Part shown: positions 1 to 5,903 of the stretch, one piece after another | Numbering within the stretch: position 1 is the first letter of the stretch | Layout: each line of letters starts with the position of its first letter | NCBI GenBank assembly: GCA_944390185.1 | Contig: CALXPA010000027.1 | Span: forward strand, 1 to 9,897 | DNA: 9,897 bases | Direction: 5' to 3' | DNA from: an uncultured Alphaproteobacteria bacterium | GTDB lineage: Bacteria; Pseudomonadota; Alphaproteobacteria; Rs-D84 | Program-made: the position numbers and the translations under genes | The notes under the pieces: model-generated | Seen by the model: the letters and a program-made list of their open reading frames with translations, nothing else | What the model was told of the DNA's origin: nothing | Database searches by the model: none

Positions 1-221
1 CTGGGCCCCGCGATCAAGTCGCGGGGTGACAAGGGGAATGGGCGCGAACCGTGGGGTGACAAATGAAAAGTGTCGCTGCGCGACGACTCCTATGACCTGG
101 GCCCCGCGGTCTGCATCCACCCACGCGACACGTCGCGCGGGGCCCGGACCGCGGGGTGACAAGGGGAACGGGCGCGAACCGCGGGGTGACAAAAGAAAAC
201 CGGAGTGTGGGCCAGGGGGGG
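1..221. repeat. GC-rich palindromic repeat cluster
   Basis: No convincing gene lies here; the stretch is built of repeat modules. Positions 6-26 form a hairpin (CCCCGCGA, loop TCAAG, TCGCGGGG) followed by GGTGACAA. A 33-bp tail at 31-63 recurs at 161-193 with two differences (positions 39/169 and 52/182). Between the tails is a longer composite element (70-162, listed separately). The modules share the end motif GGGGTGACAA, as in the dispersed REP-like repeats of many Proteobacteria. The leftward membrane-protein gene ends at 222, so these hairpins lie in its 3' flank, but none carries a clear T tract in that direction. Confidence 0.8.
70..162 (+). repeat. 93-bp composite palindromic element, copy 1
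   Basis: The element starts with a 17-bp box containing a small hairpin (GTCGC-TGC-GCGAC, 72-84). Nine variable bases follow, then CCTGG and a left arm CCCCGCGGT. Next is a 38-bp core (110-147) with its own hairpin CGCGAC-AC-GTCGCG (124-137). The right arm ACCGCGGGG and TGACAA close it. The outer arms pair perfectly (102-111 with 147-156). The second copy at 7327-7419 has the same length and an identical core, but different, still complementary, outer-arm bases. It looks like the simple hairpin at 6-26 with its loop replaced by the core. Confidence 0.85.
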
Positions 222-797
222 TCAGAACAATGATATCAGGCCAACACCCAGGCCGGCGGCGACTATTGCGCCAATCGTCAGAGGCCAAAAGTACCGCTTT
301 ACAATCGCGTTCGCGCGTTCTTGGAAAAAATACAGCAGGGTCGCAATCGTTGCAAAACGGCCTGTGCGGAATATCGCAGATACGCCAACAAATATCCATA
401 ACGGATATCCAATAAAGCCCAACCATATTGCCAGTAACTTGTACGGTATCGGCGTAACCGCCGTCAGCACAATTATTAATATACCATATTTACTGAACAT
501 CGGCTTTATCGCGGTTTCAATTAATTCGGGGTTCGTGAATGTGTTCACAATCCACAGCCCCAGCGAATCCCACAGCCATGCACCAATCAAATACGCCAAT
601 ATCCCACCAACAATCGACCCCAGTGATGCCGCAATCGTAATCGGTAATGCACGACGCTTGTTCGCGATAATCGGTGGTGTCATAAAGACTTCGGGTGGAA
701 TAAACAGAAATATCGATTCGCATATCGTTAGTAAAAATACAATCCATGAATAGGTACGAGTTTCGGATTTACTGAGAATATATTCTGCGAACTTCAT
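222..797 (-). CDS. YqaA/DedA-type membrane protein (VTT domain)
   Basis: The 191-residue protein is an integral inner-membrane protein of the SNARE-associated/VTT (DedA, TVP38, TMEM64) superfamily, closest in feel to YqaA proteins. DedA relatives act in membrane homeostasis, and some are lipid carriers; a specific substrate cannot be read from this sequence. Visible family marks are an early Glu followed by FIPPEV (about residues 25-38), a glycine-rich re-entrant segment (GSIVGGILAYLIG), the TPIPYK motif in mid-protein, and an Arg-rich turn (FRTGRF) before the last membrane segments. I chose the ATG at 795-797, which begins MKFAEYIL and has an AGGGA-like site just upstream. The 53 extra in-frame codons upstream are not membrane-like and run into the divergent rbfA gene. 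It is read divergently from rbfA and probably singly. Confidence 0.82.
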   Translation of the reverse strand: MKFAEYILSKSETRTYSWIVFLLTICESIFLFIPPEVFMTPPIIANKRRALPITIAASLGSIVGGILAYLIGAWLWDSLGLWIVNTFTNPELIETAIKPMFSKYGILIIVLTAVTPIPYKLLAIWLGFIGYPLWIFVGVSAIFRTGRFATIATLLYFFQERANAIVKRYFWPLTIGAIVAAGLGVGLISLF

Positions 798-870
798 TTT
801 GGGTCCCTGGGGTTTATGTGAAAAAAATTTACTTGATTCTAGATTAATATATTTTAATTTACAATACATA
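798..870. promoter_or_regulatory. AT-rich divergent promoter region (membrane protein / rbfA)
   Basis: These 73 bp separate two divergent starts and must hold both promoters. For rbfA the best pair I see is TTGATT (833-838) with TAATTT (855-860), 16 bp apart. A second possible -10, TACAAT (860-865), lies close to the start codon. Either would place transcription start within a few bases of the rbfA ATG. No firm promoter is visible for the leftward gene. Confidence 0.35.
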
Positions 871-1224
871 ATGATGAACCGACAAAATAATTCTAATCGT
901 GGCGCACGCATCGCCAGTAAAGTCCAAACCATTGTCGCAGAAATATTGCGCGACAAGTATGCCGATGACCCAATATTATCAGGCGTGTCACTGGTCGGGG
1001 CGGTGGCGCATGGGGGACTGCAATTCGTGCGGCTGTTCTATTATTCGCGTAACCCAGATGTTAATGCCGTGGGACGCCGCCTGGACGATGTTACAAAAAC
1101 AGTGCGATATGAACTGGGGGCGCGGATGAATCAAAAGTATGTCCCAGATATCCGATTCGAATACGATGATACACTGGAACGCGCAGAGCGTATTGATGAA
1201 CTGTTGAAAAAAATTGAAGAATAA
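871..1224 (+). CDS. rbfA: Ribosome-binding factor A
   Basis: RbfA is a small KH-fold protein that binds the 30S subunit and helps mature the 5' end of 16S rRNA, especially in the cold. The 117-residue product shows the family pattern: a basic N-terminus leading into RIASKVQTIVAEILRD, then DPIL..VSLVGAV, a hydrophobic strand (LQFVRLFYYS), and the late segment RYELGARMNQKYVPDIRFEYDDTLERAERIDELL, given here as its key run RFEYDDTLERAERIDELL. The last portion is the classic RbfA ending (P.l.F..D...e...ri..ll). Length is usual for alphaproteobacterial RbfA. Two adjacent ATGs (871 and 874) are possible starts; neither has a clear Shine-Dalgarno site. The usual neighbour infB is not in the window. 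lepA follows after 52 bp. Confidence 0.9.
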   Translation: MMNRQNNSNRGARIASKVQTIVAEILRDKYADDPILSGVSLVGAVAHGGLQFVRLFYYSRNPDVNAVGRRLDDVTKTVRYELGARMNQKYVPDIRFEYDDTLERAERIDELLKKIEE

Positions 1225-1225
1225 G

Positions 1226-1254
1226 TTGCAAATCTGAATATACTGGTGTACTAT
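1226..1254 (+). promoter_or_regulatory. Candidate lepA promoter
   Basis: TTGCAA (1226-1231) and TACTAT (1249-1254) are 17 bp apart; each matches its sigma-70 consensus box at four of six positions. Transcription would start near 1261, giving a leader of about 15 nt before the lepA ATG. The region overlaps the last bases of rbfA, so read-through from rbfA is equally possible. Confidence 0.35.
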
Positions 1255-1276
1255 TGCCGCATAAGTGCGAGTTGTT

Positions 1277-3076
1277 ATGAACCAAAAAAACATCAGAAAC
1301 TTTGCAATTGTTGCACATATTGATCATGGTAAATCAACCCTGTCGGACAGATTGATTGAATTTACTGGCGGGTTGCAATCGCGCGAAATGAAGGCCCAAG
1401 TGCTGGATTCAATGGATATAGAACGCGAACGTGGAATCACGATAAAGGCACAAACAGTACGCTTGAACTATACCGCAAAAGATGGCCAGGTGTATCAGCT
1501 AAACCTGATGGATACGCCGGGGCATGTCGATTTCTCGTACGAAGTGTCGCGCAGTTTGGCCGCGTGTGAAGGGGCACTGATATTGGTCGACGCAACCCAA
1601 GGGGTCCAGGCACAAACACTGGCGAATGCGTATTTGGCGCTGGATAACGATTTGGAAATGTTGCCGGTGCTGAACAAAATCGATCTGCCGTCCAGTGATG
1701 TTGATGCCGCACGTGCGCAAATCGCCGATGTTATCGGGCTGGATGCGAAAAATGCAATGTGCGTTTCGGGAAAAACGGGCGCCGGCGTCCCGGAACTGTT
1801 GGAAGAAATTGTTCATAAATTGCCCGCACCAGATGGTGATGAAAATGCCCCAGCGCGCGCACTGTTGGTCGATTCGTGGTATGATTCTTATTTGGGGGTT
1901 GTGATACTGGTCCGGGTTGTCGATGGCGCACTGACGCGGGGACAAAAAATACGATTTATGGCCACAGGCGCAGAATATGTTGTCGAAAAAATCGGATACT
2001 TTACGCCGAAAATGGTCGATGCAGATTCACTGGGGACCGGGGAAATCGGATTTATTATCACAGGAATGAAGACAATACACGACTGTCGCGTGGGCGATAC
2101 AATCGTGGATGCACGCACAGGTGTCGGGGCGGCGCCACTGCCGGGGTTCAAGCCGTCGGTGCCGGTGGTGTTTTCTTCGTTCTTTCCAATGGCGGCAGAT
2201 GATTATCCGGCGCTGCGTGATGGGGCCGAAAAATTAGCACTGAATGACGCGTCGTTTGTGTTCACAACAGAAAAATCGTCTGCGTTGGGCTTTGGATTGC
2301 GGTGCGGATTTTTAGGACTGCTGCATATGGAAATTATCAGTGAACGGTTGCGGCGCGAATTTAATCTGAATTTAATCAGTACGGTCCCCAGTGTGCTGTA
2401 CAAGGTTTATCTGCGTGATGGATCTGAATTGGATTTGGAAAATCCGGCGGATATGCCAGATGTGACAAAAATCGCATCTATCGAGGAACCGTGGGTGCGG
2501 GCAACAATCATGATGCCAGACAAGTATATGGGCGGAATTATGTCACTGTGCGCAGCACGACGTGGAATCCAGGAAAATATATCTTATGTCGGAAATCGGG
2601 CTGTGTTGGTCTATCAGTTGCCACTGGCCGAGATTGTCTTTGATTTTTATGATCGGGTGAAATCGTTGTCGTCGGGCTATGCGTCGTTTGACTATGTCGT
2701 GCATGGGTATCGGCCGTCCGATTTGGTCAAGGTGTCTATACTGGTAAATGACGAAAATGTCGAACCGTTGTCATTTATATGTCATCGCAGTGGCGCAGAA
2801 AAACGTGGACGTCAGATTGTTGAAAAATTGAAAGATCTGATCCCGCGACATCAATTTAAAATCCCGTTGCAGGCCGCAATCGGTGGGAAAATTATCGCGC
2901 GCGAAACTATCGCAGCATATCGCAAAGATGTAACCGCAAAGTGCTATGGCGGGGATATTACGCGAAAAAGAAAGTTGCTGGAAAAGCAAAAGGAGGGGAA
3001 AAAGCGAATGCGAACATTTGGGAATGTCGAAATCCCACAGTCCGCATTCATAAACGCATTAAAGGTGTCAGACTAA
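1277..3076 (+). CDS. lepA: Elongation factor 4 (translational GTPase LepA)
   Basis: LepA/EF4 is a ribosome-associated translational GTPase linked to back-translocation, initiation and 30S assembly. The product is 599 residues, the usual length. All GTPase motifs are readable: AHIDHGKST (G1, 13-21), RGIT (G2, 52-55), DTPGHVDF (G3, 79-86), NKID (G4, 133-136) and SGK (G5, 164-166, where SAK is more common). The C-terminal LepA-specific domain is intact, including KQKEGKKRMR and the late EIPQSAF. I chose the ATG at 1277 because LepA proteins begin within a few residues of KNIRNF. An in-frame GTG at 1265 would add four residues. The ribosome-binding site is weak. Its stop codon overlaps the AAGGA site of the next gene, so lepA probably heads an operon with the small cysteine-rich genes. 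Confidence 0.97.
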   Translation: MNQKNIRNFAIVAHIDHGKSTLSDRLIEFTGGLQSREMKAQVLDSMDIERERGITIKAQTVRLNYTAKDGQVYQLNLMDTPGHVDFSYEVSRSLAACEGALILVDATQGVQAQTLANAYLALDNDLEMLPVLNKIDLPSSDVDAARAQIADVIGLDAKNAMCVSGKTGAGVPELLEEIVHKLPAPDGDENAPARALLVDSWYDSYLGVVILVRVVDGALTRGQKIRFMATGAEYVVEKIGYFTPKMVDADSLGTGEIGFIITGMKTIHDCRVGDTIVDARTGVGAAPLPGFKPSVPVVFSSFFPMAADDYPALRDGAEKLALNDASFVFTTEKSSALGFGLRCGFLGLLHMEIISERLRREFNLNLISTVPSVLYKVYLRDGSELDLENPADMPDVTKIASIEEPWVRATIMMPDKYMGGIMSLCAARRGIQENISYVGNRAVLVYQLPLAEIVFDFYDRVKSLSSGYASFDYVVHGYRPSDLVKVSILVNDENVEPLSFICHRSGAEKRGRQIVEKLKDLIPRHQFKIPLQAAIGGKIIARETIAAYRKDVTAKCYGGDITRKRKLLEKQKEGKKRMRTFGNVEIPQSAFINALKVSD

Positions 3077-3086
3077 GGAAAATATG

Positions 3087-3518
3087 ATGAAAATAAAACA
3101 AGTCTTGGGGTATATCTGGGCCGGAACGCCGAAAAGCATCTGGGCAGATGTGTCGTATTATCGTGCGCTGTGCCAGCATTGTAATCGAAACGCAGGGTAT
3201 GTGCAGTATGTGCGTCGTGCACTGGTGCATCCGTATCGCGCAAGGCAGACGAAAGATTCGTGCCCGGCATGTATCCAAGCAGAATTTTGTTCAACTGCAA
3301 CAGGTACAGCCGATTCGCTGAACCATCATATGGTGTTGGTGGAACGCTATTGTCCGAATTTTCATGCGGATGATTTTCCACGTGTGCAGTGTGATAATAC
3401 AAACTGTATGCGTTACCAAGATTATCAAGAATATGTCGCCGCGTGGCAGATTTGGCGACATTCGGTGGAACGTAAAAATAAGTTCTGGAGAGAGAAATTT
3501 AACCAATATCAAAAATAA
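3087..3518 (+). CDS. Cysteine-rich small protein, paralog A (unknown family)
   Basis: I do not recognise this 143-residue protein. It has eight cysteines (29, 32, 59, 62, 68, 89, 102, 107), two as CxxC pairs (CQHC, CPAC), so metal binding is plausible but unproven. No signal peptide or membrane segment is visible; it looks cytosolic, and it ends basic. Three landmarks are shared with the next two genes: an N-terminal Pro...Tyr pattern (PKSIWADVSYY, 15-25), CPNF followed by Cx4C (89-107), and FWREK (133-137). AAGGA at 3075-3079 overlaps the lepA stop. It is 7 bp from the ATG at 3087, the spacing used by neighbours, but only 4 bp from the ATG at 3084, which would add one Met. The 10-bp gap to lepA suggests co-transcription. 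Confidence 0.85.
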   Translation: MKIKQVLGYIWAGTPKSIWADVSYYRALCQHCNRNAGYVQYVRRALVHPYRARQTKDSCPACIQAEFCSTATGTADSLNHHMVLVERYCPNFHADDFPRVQCDNTNCMRYQDYQEYVAAWQIWRHSVERKNKFWREKFNQYQK

Positions 3519-3531
3519 AAAAGGATTTGAA

Positions 3532-3948
3532 ATGGCTTTCTTCAAATATTTATGTTCTGCACCTGTCGCACAGGTTGGGCGCGCGGTCCTGGAATATGCG
3601 CGGTTGTGCAAAAATGAACGCAAGGTGCGTCGTGACAGTATTTTGGCGTATGATGCGCTGGTGGTGGATCTGGGGATGCAGGAATACGATATGACATTGA
3701 TGACCGATGGTTGCATCGTTACATGTGCGCGTGTTTATCGGACGGCTGGGCCTGATGGTGAAACTGCTGTGCGGCTGTGTCGGTCAAAGTGCGACAGGTT
3801 TCACTGGTCTGTGCCGTGCAGTAATTATGACTGTAAATATCATGCGCGTAATATGAAGTACTTTCAAACCGAGAATGCGTACCAAATCGCCAAGAATATG
3901 CGAAAAAATTTCTGGACGAAAAAATTACAAAGCGTCAAAGAGAGATAG
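3532..3948 (+). CDS. Cysteine-rich small protein, paralog B (unknown family)
   Basis: This 138-residue protein is unrecognised and appears to be a diverged paralog of its two neighbours. It carries eight cysteines (8, 26, 61, 65, 83, 87, 96, 101). Shared landmarks are PVAQVGRAVLEY (11-22), which aligns without gaps to PIAVIKKDIREY of paralog C; CDRFH (87-91), matching CPNFH of paralog A; Cx4C (96-101); and FWTKK (127-131). The middle of the protein is not alignable by eye. The start at 3532 is set by AAGGA at 3521-3525 with 6 bp spacing; the longer frame upstream overlaps paralog A and lacks a site. It begins 13 bp after paralog A. No signal peptide or clear membrane segment is seen. Confidence 0.85.
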   Translation: MAFFKYLCSAPVAQVGRAVLEYARLCKNERKVRRDSILAYDALVVDLGMQEYDMTLMTDGCIVTCARVYRTAGPDGETAVRLCRSKCDRFHWSVPCSNYDCKYHARNMKYFQTENAYQIAKNMRKNFWTKKLQSVKER

Positions 3949-3995
3949 TGTATAAATCGGAGGGGACAATTTGTTTAATAACAAAGGAACAAAAA

Positions 3996-4391
3996 ATGAA
4001 TATAAAATTAATAAAATCTTTCTTGCAGTCCCCAATCGCAGTTATCAAAAAGGATATACGGGAATATATAGAACTAAAACAAAATATCAGCCAGGCACAA
4101 TTTGACCAGGCCTGTGCGCGCGCCAGGATTACACTGGTTTGTTTTAATGACGAAGATCGGCCATCGTGCATAACCCAGCACAAGTTTTTTGTGCAAAGTG
4201 TTCATGATATTGACGGGTTGTTCTTGGATGGACGTGAAACGTATTGTTCGGGTTTTATGAAATCAGATTGCCCAACGCATTGTGCGTTCTATGACCGGCA
4301 CGCAGAATATGTCGCGGCCAAGGAGCGTCTGAAAAAATTACAGACGGAAAAACAGCGTTTCTGGGTCAAAAAGTTGGAAAAAATTAAATAA
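3996..4391 (+). CDS. Cysteine-rich small protein, paralog C (unknown family)
   Basis: The third member of the tandem set has 131 residues and six cysteines (40, 49, 58, 84, 92, 96). It keeps the shared landmarks: PIAVIKKDIREY (13-24), CSGF (84-87) followed by Cx3C (92-96), EYVAA (104-108, identical in paralog A), and FWVKK (122-126). The C-terminal third is highly charged and probably helical. AAGGA at 3984-3988 sits 7 bp before the chosen ATG. An upstream in-frame GTG at 3948 overlaps the stop of paralog B (TAGTG) but has no ribosome-binding site. Function is unknown. The gap to paralog B (47 bp) is the widest in the run and could hold an internal promoter, though none is convincing. Confidence 0.85.
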   Translation: MNIKLIKSFLQSPIAVIKKDIREYIELKQNISQAQFDQACARARITLVCFNDEDRPSCITQHKFFVQSVHDIDGLFLDGRETYCSGFMKSDCPTHCAFYDRHAEYVAAKERLKKLQTEKQRFWVKKLEKIK

Positions 4392-4412
4392 TAATACCAA
4401 AGGGTGTTCAAT

Positions 4413-5411
4413 ATGGTGCACCAATTCTTTTTCAATCCGTTCATATTGGATAATCTGCCCGTTCCGGCAACGGGGTTTGACGTGGTCCAAGATTTGTCAG
4501 AACCGCGGCTGCGTATGTATGTGACCAGTCGGGGTGTGAAAACGTTCTTTGTACGTAAACGTGTTCATGGTCGTGACAGGCGCCTGTTAATTGGTAATTA
4601 CCCAGATATTGATATCGAAACAGCGCGCGGAATGGTTACAGATGTGCTGGCGCGCGCAATGCAGCGGCCTGTACAACGGCGGCGCAAAATTACGGTACGA
4701 AAATTCTTGGATACATATATGGCGAATCGGGTGCGGCGGGCCGGATATTCGCGCGACAAGCTGGAACGTGCAGTGCAACGCCATCTGGCGCCGTTGTTCG
4801 ATTTGAATCTGGGGGATGTTTCTGACAGGGATATTGCAAATGTTATCGCCCAGATAGATGGCCCAGCAATCGCGGGGCGTATGCAAGAATTTCTGCACAG
4901 CGTATTTAAGTATGCCATCGAAACAGGATATGCCCAGACGAATCCTGTGGCGGAATTGCCGAAAATCAACCAGGTGCGACGTGTGCGACCGCTGACCAAG
5001 GCCGGGTTCCAGCGATTGATGCGGGTGCTGAATCGGGTTCCATCGCCAACGTTGCGCGCGGCGTTTTTAATGCTGGCGTACGGATTTGCACCAAAGTCCC
5101 AGGTGTTTTCTATGCAATGGCGGGATTTAGATTTTAATCATTATACATGGTGTGATCGGCCACTGTCTGATGCGGCGGTTGTATTGTTGCAAGATTTACC
5201 CCAGGACAGTCGCTGGGTTTTCCCAGGGCGGGGACGCGGACATTTAACGGATCCGCGTGTGGCATGGCGTCGCGTCGCGGTCGCCGCCGGTATACCAAAC
5301 CTGACCATGGACGATGTGTATAAATTCCTGATGCGCCAGGTTGTCTGGGCGTCTGACAAGGAAGATTTTCGTGCCAATATGAATGCGTTGTTGGCGGACG
5401 TTATGGCATAG
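4413..5411 (+). CDS. Integrase-like protein, P4 type, catalytic residues lost
   Basis: The 332-residue protein has the layout of a P4/phage-type tyrosine recombinase: an Arm DNA-binding domain (about 25-82; KTFFVRKRVHGRDRRLLIGNYP and then ETAR, key part FFVRKRVHGRDRRLLIGNYP), a SAM-like core-binding domain (about 93-177) and a remnant of the catalytic domain. Retained catalytic-domain landmarks are SMQWRDLDF, PLSDAAVVLL and WVFPGRG. The active site is gone. The GxRxSE position reads GFAPKSQ (224-230). The Lys-bearing hairpin between SMQWRDLDF and PLSDAA is deleted. The HDLRR position reads DDVYK (300-304), and the protein ends about 24 residues later with no Tyr. It is therefore unlikely to recombine DNA, but it may still bind it. 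The frame is open throughout. AAAGGG at 4399-4404 supports the ATG at 4413; a GTG at 4404 is the alternative. It follows paralog C by 21 bp, so it is likely in the same operon. Confidence 0.8.
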   Translation: MVHQFFFNPFILDNLPVPATGFDVVQDLSEPRLRMYVTSRGVKTFFVRKRVHGRDRRLLIGNYPDIDIETARGMVTDVLARAMQRPVQRRRKITVRKFLDTYMANRVRRAGYSRDKLERAVQRHLAPLFDLNLGDVSDRDIANVIAQIDGPAIAGRMQEFLHSVFKYAIETGYAQTNPVAELPKINQVRRVRPLTKAGFQRLMRVLNRVPSPTLRAAFLMLAYGFAPKSQVFSMQWRDLDFNHYTWCDRPLSDAAVVLLQDLPQDSRWVFPGRGRGHLTDPRVAWRRVAVAAGIPNLTMDDVYKFLMRQVVWASDKEDFRANMNALLADVMA

Positions 5412-5427
5412 ACATAAATTTCTGGTG

Positions 5428-5490
5428 TTGTCAAGTGTTTGTTATAATTTGTTATAATATCTTGACACTGTTGATGGAAAATGATAGTTT
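5428..5490 (+). promoter_or_regulatory. acpP promoter region with two TATAAT boxes
   Basis: TTGTCA (5428-5433) lies 19 bp upstream of TATAAT (5453-5458). A second TATAAT (5443-5448) belongs to a perfect tandem 10-mer, TTGTTATAAT twice (5439-5458). Downstream, a consensus TTGACA (5462-5467) can pair with a weak -10 near 5483-5490. At least one strong promoter is expected for acpP, and the leader would be about 55-80 nt. Which pair is used cannot be decided by eye. Confidence 0.5.
5429..5467. promoter_or_regulatory. Inverted repeat flanking the acpP -10 boxes
   Basis: TGTCAAG (5429-5435) is the exact reverse complement of CTTGACA (5461-5467). The arms are 25 bp apart and bracket both TATAAT boxes. 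This may be an operator for a fatty-acid or growth regulator, or a by-product of two -35-like boxes in opposite senses. Confidence 0.35.
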
Positions 5491-5545
5491 AAGGTAATGA
5501 CGCCCATGTGTGGGCCAAAAATTTAACCGAAACAAAGGATAAAAA

Positions 5546-5779
5546 ATGACAACTTTTGAAAAAGTAAGAAAAATCGTAGCTGACAAACTGGGTGTCCAGG
5601 AGACCAAGGTCGAAGAAACATCCGCGTTTGTTAACGATTTGGGCGCAGATTCGCTGGACGTTGTTGAATTCGTTATGGAAGTTGAAAAGGAATTCGATAT
5701 CACTATCCCAGATGAAGAAGCAGCAAAGTTGGCAACCGTTGGTGATGCGGTGAAGTATATCGATGCACACAAAAAATAA
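5546..5779 (+). CDS. acpP: Acyl carrier protein
   Basis: AcpP carries growing acyl chains on a 4'-phosphopantetheine arm during type II fatty-acid synthesis in the cytosol. The 77-residue, strongly acidic protein has the family hallmark DLGADSLD, with Ser36 as the expected attachment site, followed by the recognition helix VVEFVMEVEKEF and the late PDEEAAKLATVGDAVKYI. Length is standard. AAAGGA (5534-5539) is 6 bp before the ATG. It has its own promoter region upstream and a strong terminator downstream, so it can be made at higher levels than fabF, which follows 124 bp later. Confidence 0.97.
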   Translation: MTTFEKVRKIVADKLGVQETKVEETSAFVNDLGADSLDVVEFVMEVEKEFDITIPDEEAAKLATVGDAVKYIDAHKK

Positions 5780-5804
5780 TCGTGCATGTGTATCAAGCTT
5801 TGTG

Positions 5805-5839
5805 TCCGTTGTCGGAATTGTTCGGCGACGGATTTTTTT
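5805..5839 (+). terminator. Intrinsic terminator after acpP
   Basis: A 10-bp stem (5805-5814 with 5823-5832, two G-U pairs, 8-nt loop) is followed at once by seven Ts (5833-5839). It lies 25 bp after the acpP stop and would separate or attenuate transcription into fabF. Confidence 0.85.
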
Positions 5840-5846
5840 CTGTACG

Positions 5847-5869
5847 TGGGGTTAAAAACAGGCTATGAT
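5847..5869 (+). promoter_or_regulatory. Possible fabF promoter (-10 only)
   Basis: TATGAT (5864-5869) is a fair -10 box between the acpP terminator and fabF. The -35 position (5841-5846, TGTACG) is poor. Some fabF expression may instead come from terminator read-through. Confidence 0.25.
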
Positions 5870-5903
5870 ATTCGTGTCTGAAAACAGTCATAAAGGATTT
5901 TGA

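Noticed and set aside
1..200. CRISPR array suggested by repeated GGGGTGACAA
   Set aside because: Spacing is irregular, the repeats are palindromic modules of differing length, and there are no regular unique spacers or cas genes.
205..753. 182-codon open frame on the plus strand
   Set aside because: It is antisense to the membrane-protein gene, lacks a ribosome-binding site and its translation has no family features.
3959..3973. Strong GGAGGGG site followed by a TTG, suggesting a small gene
   Set aside because: The frame from the TTG at 3971 is about 40 codons, overlaps paralog C in another frame and has no protein-like character.
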